Of a DNA stretch of 64,000 nucleotides, positions 57,058-64,000 are shown in pieces. The translations under genes were made by a program, and so were the position numbers. Below the pieces are notes generated by a model, which was given only the letters and a program-made list of their open reading frames with translations, had not been told where the DNA came from and searched no databases. This stretch comes from Zygnema cylindricum (Eukaryota > Streptophyta > Zygnematophyceae > Zygnematales > Zygnemataceae): assembly GCA_037447655.1 (NCBI GenBank), contig JBBHKE010001874.1:102501-166500 (forward strand), written 5' to 3'. Every line of letters starts with the position of its first letter. Within the stretch, counting starts at the first letter, position 1.

Positions 57058-59374
57058 CTGTGAACCACCGCCAGACAAAAAAATGTCAGAACGCTTCACT
57101 AATTTTCACTTCGATCGAAATGTTTGGAACTACATGGAAAACGATCTTAATACTTGTGAATGTCGAGGCAGAAATTCAGCAACCCGCCAAGAGATCAGAA
57201 AACAGAGAATCGTTTCTACTTTGCGATCACACCATTTATGGATTTGTCGATTTTCGATGTCCAATCGTCTGGAACTCTGGATTCTGGAGCTTAAAGATGT
57301 TCGGAAATTGGACAACGTCAACGTGTTCATCTGGTTTCGTGCTTGTGGAGTATGTACGGATGCATCTCCGCCGTCGAATAGGAAGGATTGCTACAGTAAA
57401 TGCTGGTTGGCTGAGAAATTTGTCAAAGCACACTTGTACATACTCAGAATTTGCCACGTAGATACAGTTCTCATCGCTGTTAGTGGTAATCCACGTCACT
57501 CTGCAGGAAAATATTGGTAATTTGAATTGATAATATTCTATTATTGTAAATGATAAAATTATTTGACTATTTCACGTTTTTACATTCGATTGAGTAATCC
57601 TCAAGTGTCTACACTAATAGCGATGGACTGCACACAGTGAATCGCTTTGTGTTAATGTTTCTTTTGCCACTTATAACAACTTTTCTCCGTGCACACTTGT
57701 CAGATTGTGGATCTGACTATTGCGATTGAAAGTTAAGATTCTCAGCTTCCGATTGGCGGTATTCTTGTGAAATTCGGACAAGTGTGTACGGATAAAAGAT
57801 GTATTTAGTGGCGAAAAAGATACCATAACATGTCTACCACGCGAACCTAAAGTGACTGACACGTCAACAACTCAAGACGCAGAGAGTCACATAGAGTCAC
57901 ATTGTCACATACATTGGAGACTTTAGGGTTACGGAAAACCCTTCGTTCGGTTGTCGTATCTAATGATAGCAAATTGGTCGGAATTTTTGTTTGTTAAGGA
58001 AAAAGTAGTGCTGACGTGTCCGGTAACGTTTTCAATGGGCTCTCTGTTACAATGGGACGTCACCATTAAATGAGTCAATTTAAAAAATCTCGTATTTTCT
58101 TGTACGTCCATTGAATTTTAGGGTGTGTCCCCATGTACTTGTAACTTAGCGAAATTACTTTGTATTTTAGCGCGGATCCGCCGGACCCGGTGTTCAAGTG
58201 TCCCTATGTCTGTAAGGACGAAATCGTAACTTACGCTTGTGACGATTGTATACGTCAACAGTACCTGTGACGGTTGTCAACGTCTACAATCTGTGGTCGC
58301 ACGTTGTTTTTTGTACCTGCGTGTGACGTCGCATGTCTTACCGTGACATTGTAGACGTAGCGCCTTCCAGCCTGTGCAATTTCACGGTCGAAGAAGATGC
58401 GCTTTGTCTTCGCGTCGCCTGTCCGCTCGACGTGAAATGGCATCGGAATTTGAAGACCCCTGCAAAAAAAGAAATCCGTACTAGACGAAAACGGACAAAT
58501 CCAAACAAATTGTGTACTTGTCTTTGTCGTATTAGAACGCAAACGGACAAAACATAGCGAACTATGTACTTTTCTTTGTCCTTGGAAATCGTAGGATTTT
58601 TGTCGAAATTTACGGCACGTGTGAAATTATGTTCCTATTTGTCAATCGAAAAAACCTAATTTTAAATCACATCGCGCATGTGTTTTAAAGATAAGGTTGA
58701 AGATGACGTTTTTTGTCGTCGAAGTGGGTCGAGAAGCACAAGACGACAACTTTTCGTACATCCTAAGTTCAGGGATGACGCAAATTGTACTCTACAAATT
58801 TGCGATTCCTTCGTACGGTTGCAACTTAGGCAGTACGACGCTAAGTTTTACAGCAAAACGACAGGTAAAAACCCTTACTTATGCACATGGGGACACACCC
58901 TTAGTCTTTCAGAAACATTTTCGTACGGTACTGTACGGTACTGTATTTTCAAAGTTCCGACCTGCATGGCTGGAAACTTGTGGAACTATGGAGTACGGAT
59001 TTATGGAGTAATATGACCGCCCATGGATATTAGGGATAATATCACTCTAGTTCAAATGCTGCTATTTTTACCCGAAGTAGTAAATAAGTTTTAGTAACGC
59101 TATTTATGAAACTGACTTAAGAAAAGGTAATTTAGTGTAGTTTTATAATTTCATTGTGTTTTACGCTAATAATCCCCAAACCCTAATGGCGATGGTCGGT
59201 GTAGTAATATGAAATTATGAACTATGGAGTGTGGAGTTTAGCTGTACGGTACAGTACAGTTCTCGTCTGTTAACTGCGAATTTCGTGAATTGGCACGGAA
59301 ATGAAGATAGCAGTTCAGTGAAGTGACGTCATTTAATTGAGATTTTAAGATGCTACAGTATATTCTCACGTGCC

Positions 59375-60006
59375 TATTGCTGCATTCACACCGGAAATGG
59401 ATGATGAATGAGATGAGGAAATGATTGATCCCGTACCATTCATTTCGCAAAAAAACAAAAACAGAGGCGCCAAACTGACCGACTGCTCGGCTGTCAACCT
59501 TTTTGGAGCGTAGCGCCGGACAAAATATACGAAATGGAGCGTTGCGACGGACAAAAACGTACGGTCAAGTGCGTCAAAACTTGACAACTGTGGTAAGTCA
59601 TCTTCTTTTCCGGGAATCCTTTTCGGAATGCAGAAATCCGACTTTGAAAAAACATGAAGTCGCATCTCGAATGATTCATCCGTACTGTACGAAATTTTCT
59701 AAAATGGTAACCCATAAACGAATAACCAATCAAAATCAACTAGAATCGAACGTAAAATAATGTTAAGTTATTTTTTTTTGTAATTTTGACGAAACAATCA
59801 TCTAAAATATAACGTAAAAAAATGTCAAAAACGATGGCTTGGTACGGACGGATTTGAGTCATTCAACGCTTAATCGTACGGCAGCATGAACCACATCGCG
59901 ACGTTTTAGTTGACGTAATATGACGTCAAAGGCGATTCACGTCCAAACAAGACAAAAGGAATCCTCATCTCATTCATCATCCATTTCCGGTGTGAATGCA
60001 GCAATA
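59375..60006. mobile_element. 632-bp element with about 45-bp perfect terminal inverted repeats
   Basis: TATTGCTGCATTCACACCGG and onward (59375-59419) is matched exactly in inverse at 59962-60006. TA at both edges suggests a TA target as in Tc1/mariner. No transposase inside; the interior contains GTAC-rich, non-coding sequence. Confidence 0.85.
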
Positions 60007-61307
60007 TAACCTCGTCGTTTCAACAAAAATAGTAAAAGTACAGTACTACTATGGCTACCGGGACAGTTCAGCAGAGTAACACTAACAATGTTTTTGTCGT
60101 TTTGTCCTCTGAAAATCAAGTAGGAATATTATTGCTACTTTTTTCGTTTATTAAGCTAAGATAAAAACCTTATAAGCGGTCAAAAAACGTCCACGTCATT
60201 AATTAGACGGAGACGTCTTTCGGAATTAAACCACCGTTACATATTTACCGCTTAGGCCGGTATACCATTGCTAACAGATTGGAATCTGTTTCACTGTCGG
60301 GACGTAAACTCTAAGCATTTTTTGGTTACGCCTTCGAAAAAGACAAAAAATATATACATACGACAGCGAAACAGATTCCAATCTGTCCCCGCAACGGCGC
60401 AACGTAATACCGCCCTTAAGACTTTTGTATTTGGTTATCTGTTCACGGTCTCCGTACATTGTTGCCACGTCGTTAAGGTGCCCTATTTCCCAGTAATTCC
60501 GATTTTCCGATGGTCCAGTACCGATTTTACGCATACTCCATACAGTCCACTGTACAGTTATATAATGCACTATACTGTACTGCACTACAGTACTTTACAG
60601 TGCTGTACTCTGTAACTCGAGCTTCAACCTTTTCCCGTATCTGTTCAAAAATTTGATTCATGACCCAGTACGAAATCGGCTGTCAGTTTTTCCACAAGGC
60701 ATATTTTGTACTTTGAGAACGCGACGGGGACGACGCAACGTTCAAGAACGCCGGCAGACAACACCGCTATATTGCGTCCAACAAAAACAGATCAGTCAAC
60801 TGTTCAGGTTTAAGTTCAACCGCAGTTTTGAAAGATCAACATTTGGAGATATTGCGGGGTGGATCCAAACTCAAAGTGGATTTCAAGCTGGATTTCGGTA
60901 CTGATGTGGCTTCATTTCTGCATTTGCTCTCTCTGTCTCCCCCCATCTTTCTATCTTGTTGTGTTTAAGCTCTTAACTGTCCCTACGGCCTTGTCAGTTG
61001 CTGCTTCACTTTGCGGAATGTATAGCAGAAAAAATCCATCAAATCCGCCAAAAGGTTGCAAGCAAGCGAGAAGTCATGTGGCTTTCCTAACACCTTGACT
61101 GTTTAACCACCTGTACAAAATGAATATCGTGAGAAACTTTATTTCTTGTTAAGTAGAGCTGAGCGTTTCGGTTGACAGCCTTCTTGGAGTATTCAAGTAT
61201 CCTCTTCCTCTTTCTTTGGTTCTTTCTCTATTCAGCAATCCTTTGAGGTCCGCTGAATATGACAGTCGCCCTGTGTCATCAACTGCTGGCTTCTTTTCTT
61301 AGACGGA

Positions 61308-63378
61308 ATGCGCAGAGCCAGAAGTGCGAGGCCAAGGGCAGATGGCAATCAGAAAGTCAATGTCAGGGAGGACCATGGAGTAGATCAACAAGTTCAGAAA
61401 CATTATTCTATTTCCTCCTGGACGGACGGTTCAGAGAAAGGAACAAAGTCAGGAGCAGTGAAGTGAGTTTGACTTGTGACTTCTAGCTTGTGTTTTTGAT
61501 TTGTGAATCAGGAAACTGGTCTTAGTTGTGGTATTGTGTTTGGTTTTTTTTTTCTTTACTTTTGCTGATTATTGTGCCGAGAAGCCTAGTTCTGTTACTC
61601 TTGTTGTACTGCTTATCTGTTTCAATGTAATTGTTCAGGATTTGAAGCATGTTTTAATCCCCAACTTTTTCTGTGGCACTTATAGAGGAAGTAATGTGCT
61701 TTTCAAGCGTCTTTGTTTCAGTGCATGATCTCCTGCTTTTCAAAGTATCTTCGGTAATAAGGCATGAAAAGTTGTAACTTATTTCGTAGATATAACTGGA
61801 CTTTGTTTAAATTTATTTCAGAAATCATCGACTTGCATCTGTCCAAACCAGGGTAGCCGCTATATTTGAACTTTTCTGCTCTTTTTCAGTGTTAACTTCC
61901 AGTTTTTGTTAGTGATGACAAGAGCATTCTGAATTTTGGAGTGAAACCTACGGGTTGGCCTGATGTTGGCTTGTCTTCTATGTACCGACTGCGATTGGCT
62001 GTCACTTTCTGTTATTTGAATGCAGTTTTTAATTTTCACTTATTTTTTCCAACTTCTACAGCTTTCCTGATTGCAAGTTAACTCCAGCTTTGGTTTGGTT
62101 GCAAGTTAACTCCAGCTTTGGTTTGGTTGCAAGTCTGGTATTTCACCTGTGTTTCATCTACAAACGCTATTTATTGTAGACATAATATGTTTGTACACAC
62201 TTGTCATACAGGTATAGCGTGAATACTTGTTGTTTCATTTTTATTGGCTTCTTTTTTTGCTTCAGGTCAAAAGATGTTGTTGATAGGGCTCCCAAGCGAA
62301 GGAGCACCATACAACGGACGACTGCTGACAACCGGCACACATCAAATAATGAGGCCGGGCCCTCTGAAGAACAAGTTGCAGTTAATGGAACGCGGGAGAA
62401 ATGCACAGTCTCTAACCTGGATAAAAGAGAAAAAAATGGAGCCTGTAGTCCAAAAGGAAACTTGCCAGCTCTTAGTGCCAAGGGAGCAGCACCTACAAGA
62501 ATGGTTCGGAAAAAGAGGACAGTGACTGTGAAAGCTGTTGTTCCTAAGGAATTACCTCTTCTTGGGAGCAAAAGGTGGGCTTCTGCAGTTGTTAGCAAAT
62601 GCTTCTTTATGTGCATTTTGTTTTCTCTTATGATGTCCACGCTGTCTTGTCATTTTTACATAAATGTTATTTTTTTATTGTTGCAAGTACATGATAATGA
62701 TATTTTTTTTACGGAACTCAGATGTGGTCCAAGTGTTCCCAGTTTCCTTTTTCTTCGGATTTTATCCATTGAGACCAACTATTTGGCAGATGAATCGGAT
62801 GATTTTGTAGAGATAATCCTAGACCGATGCAAAGCTTTTTTGAGGGTTATAGTTTTGGCCAGGAATGTTCACATGTTTTTTGTTAACATGACAGAAAACG
62901 AGGTGAGGCAACCAGTGGACTCGCTAGCCTGGCAGAAAAAGTGAAGAATGTTCGGGCAGGAAAAGTGACGGAAAAATCTGACCAAAAAGTAGAGGAGGTC
63001 CCTGAACCAGTGAAGATTCCCAAGCTCAGAATAATGCTTAGTCAAAAAGAGATACGCGAAGATTTTATGAAGATTTCAGGGCGGAGACCACCATCAAAGC
63101 CTAAAAGGCATTCAGTGCAGCTATGGGTATGTTTCTTGCTGTGTCGTGTTTCGTACATGTGAAGAGAGTCTGAGATTTTTGGTGCTAAATGTAAGATGGT
63201 CATTGTTATGGGACTGTTGCGGTCAGTTGCTTGGGAAATATATCTGAAAATTTGATAGATTTGAATCTACAAGAATGGCAATTACAAGCAGCCACTTGAG
63301 TCTGACAATTTCTTTTTGTGTTCACAGGGTCTTGCTCTCTGCGCCAACCTAGATTTGTGCACCTCCAGAATATATTGA
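61308..63378 (+). CDS. DUF1639-type plant protein
   Basis: Exons 61308-61462 (possibly starting at acceptor TTAG 61302 with more upstream), 62266-62574, 62895-63126 and 63328-63378; donors and acceptors are GT-AG and phases fit. From ATG 61308 the protein has 248 residues. It is basic and Ser/Lys-rich (APKRRSTIQRTT, MVRKKRTVTVKAV). The diagnostic block near residues 196-232 is IPKLRIMLSQKEIREDF, then SGRRPPSKPKR, the plant-only DUF1639 motif (LS..EI.EDF....G..PP..PK). Family members usually end FPGLWL; here the last exon gives GLALCANLDLCTSRIY and stops, so the end is unusual or mis-modelled. The family's function is not established. The start is the weakest part of the model; a tiny exon near 61019-61055 (MYSRKNPSNPPK) could precede it. 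Confidence 0.72.
62073..62135. repeat. 29-bp direct duplication in DUF1639 intron
   Basis: GCAAGTTAACTCCAGCTTTG plus GTTTGGTT occurs twice in a row, in the intron 61463-62265. Confidence 0.8.
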
Positions 63379-64000
63379 TTTTTTTTTTTTATTGAGCAGT
63401 CAAATTTTTGGCTTCTGTTGGCGACAATTATTTGTGATATGAAGACTTCCCATGGACCTCAGGCTATTCTGGAAGGACTATGGGACCATGTGCCAGCATT
63501 ATTTGCCCATCCATAACTCGATTGGTTTTTTCCGTTGAAGCAAACAAATCAGCAATTGACACCTGTCACTTCTGTGGCACATTAAGGGCTTTGCCTCTCA
63601 CAGCAGTTCTTCGCCTTGTAGGATTTCTCTAGAGAGTAATCGTGAAGAGATCATTTGGATAGAGAGCTTTACAAGTGGAGGAAGATCAGAACAGTATAGG
63701 ACCGAAGCGAAGCTTAAGCTGTTTGTATTGTCACTCTGCAATCTTGCATGTTTAGCATTGGTAGGAAGGCTGTTAAAGTCTGTAAAGTCGATGTAGTTTG
63801 GAAGCTTAATACTCCATTCAAGCCTTGTTTGTGTTTCCGTTTCTTTATCTCCATTATGGTTCCTGCCATTCTTTATATAGCTTATATAAATATCGTAGTG
63901 GAAGCGGCCATTTCCTGCCTTTGCAGCTATGTTCGGAATTGTTCCCTGTGGGGAGTAAACAGATTTGTTACGGATTTGTTAGTTTTTGGTGCATTCACTC
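63379..64000 (+). other. Probable 3' UTR and downstream sequence of the DUF1639 gene
   Basis: No further exon or repeat recognised. Composition is T-rich and unique-looking, as expected for transcribed untranslated sequence. Confidence 0.4.

Larger units (their letters stand above)
54091..61302. other. GTAC-rich intergenic region with TIR elements
   Basis: No convincing exon was seen. CGTAC/GTAC motifs are frequent. Contents: a diverged MITE copy ending near 55995, nested elements 56004-57057, an inverted-repeat remnant at about 57665-57810 related to the inner repeat at 23615, a dispersed repeat near 58187-58375, and a TIR element at 59375-60006. Confidence 0.65.

Noticed and set aside
57026-57520. 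164-codon plus frame next to the nested hAT-like element
   Set aside because: It begins inside the transposon end and runs through a dispersed repeat whose other copy (7565-7790) does not keep the frame.
1-64000. CRISPR arrays, rRNA genes, bacterial operons
   Set aside because: None seen; tandem repeats here lack unique spacers, and gene structure is eukaryotic.

Overview
The window is nuclear DNA from a streptophyte (a land plant or charophyte-type alga; the species cannot be told from sequence alone). It has spliced genes with GT-AG introns. The gene set is plant-like: a plant-type soluble inorganic pyrophosphatase, an ABC1K kinase with an N-terminal extension suited to plastid import, and a DUF1639-type protein. 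Much of the rest is Ty1/copia retrotransposons, TIR elements, MITEs and long CT/GA tracts.

Layout. (1) 1-6.2 kb, minus strand: soluble inorganic pyrophosphatase, six exons seen, last exon beyond the left edge; its first intron holds a 1.5 kb higher-order tandem repeat and several introns hold long CT tracts. (2) 6.2-9.9 kb: intergenic, with a 482-bp hAT-like MITE. (3) 9.9-18.6 kb, minus strand: a complete 11-exon, 635-aa ABC1K gene whose splice phases all fit. (4) 18.6-24.2 kb: intergenic, rich in TA-flanked MITEs and a possible 2.7 kb TIR element. (5) 24.16-24.46 kb, plus strand: a probable first coding exon of an unrecognised gene. (6) 26.1-26.9 kb: CT tract. (7) 27.5-52.2 kb: a nest of transposable elements built into a minus-strand DDE_1-type DNA transposon. 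The layers include a solo LTR, copia element B, a non-autonomous LTR element A inside B, a gag-only LTR element D, a second LTR of B, and copia element C. Two exact 5-bp target duplications (GTACT for A, ATTTC for D) and two near-matching ones allow the order of insertion to be inferred. (8) 51.1-54.0 kb, minus strand: two unrecognised reading frames, one with an acidic N-terminus and a coiled-coil-like tail, one with 15-bp/5-residue repeats. (9) 54-61 kb: intergenic, GTAC-rich, with nested hAT-like elements and a TIR element. (10) 61.3-63.4 kb, plus strand: a DUF1639-type gene.

The most interesting signals: the LTR elements A, B and D share a primer-binding site matching the anticodon stem-loop of initiator tRNA-Met (the half-tRNA priming known for Drosophila copia), and in B and D the gag frame starts inside the LTR and is translated through that site; the DDE_1 transposon may carry a second gene; an apparent tandem duplication sits inside the nest; the 5' splice site of one ABC1K exon is triplicated; and complementary purine and pyrimidine tracts flank one ABC1K exon. 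Exon boundaries were worked out by eye from splice sites, reading phase and remembered family alignments, so single-base errors are possible.
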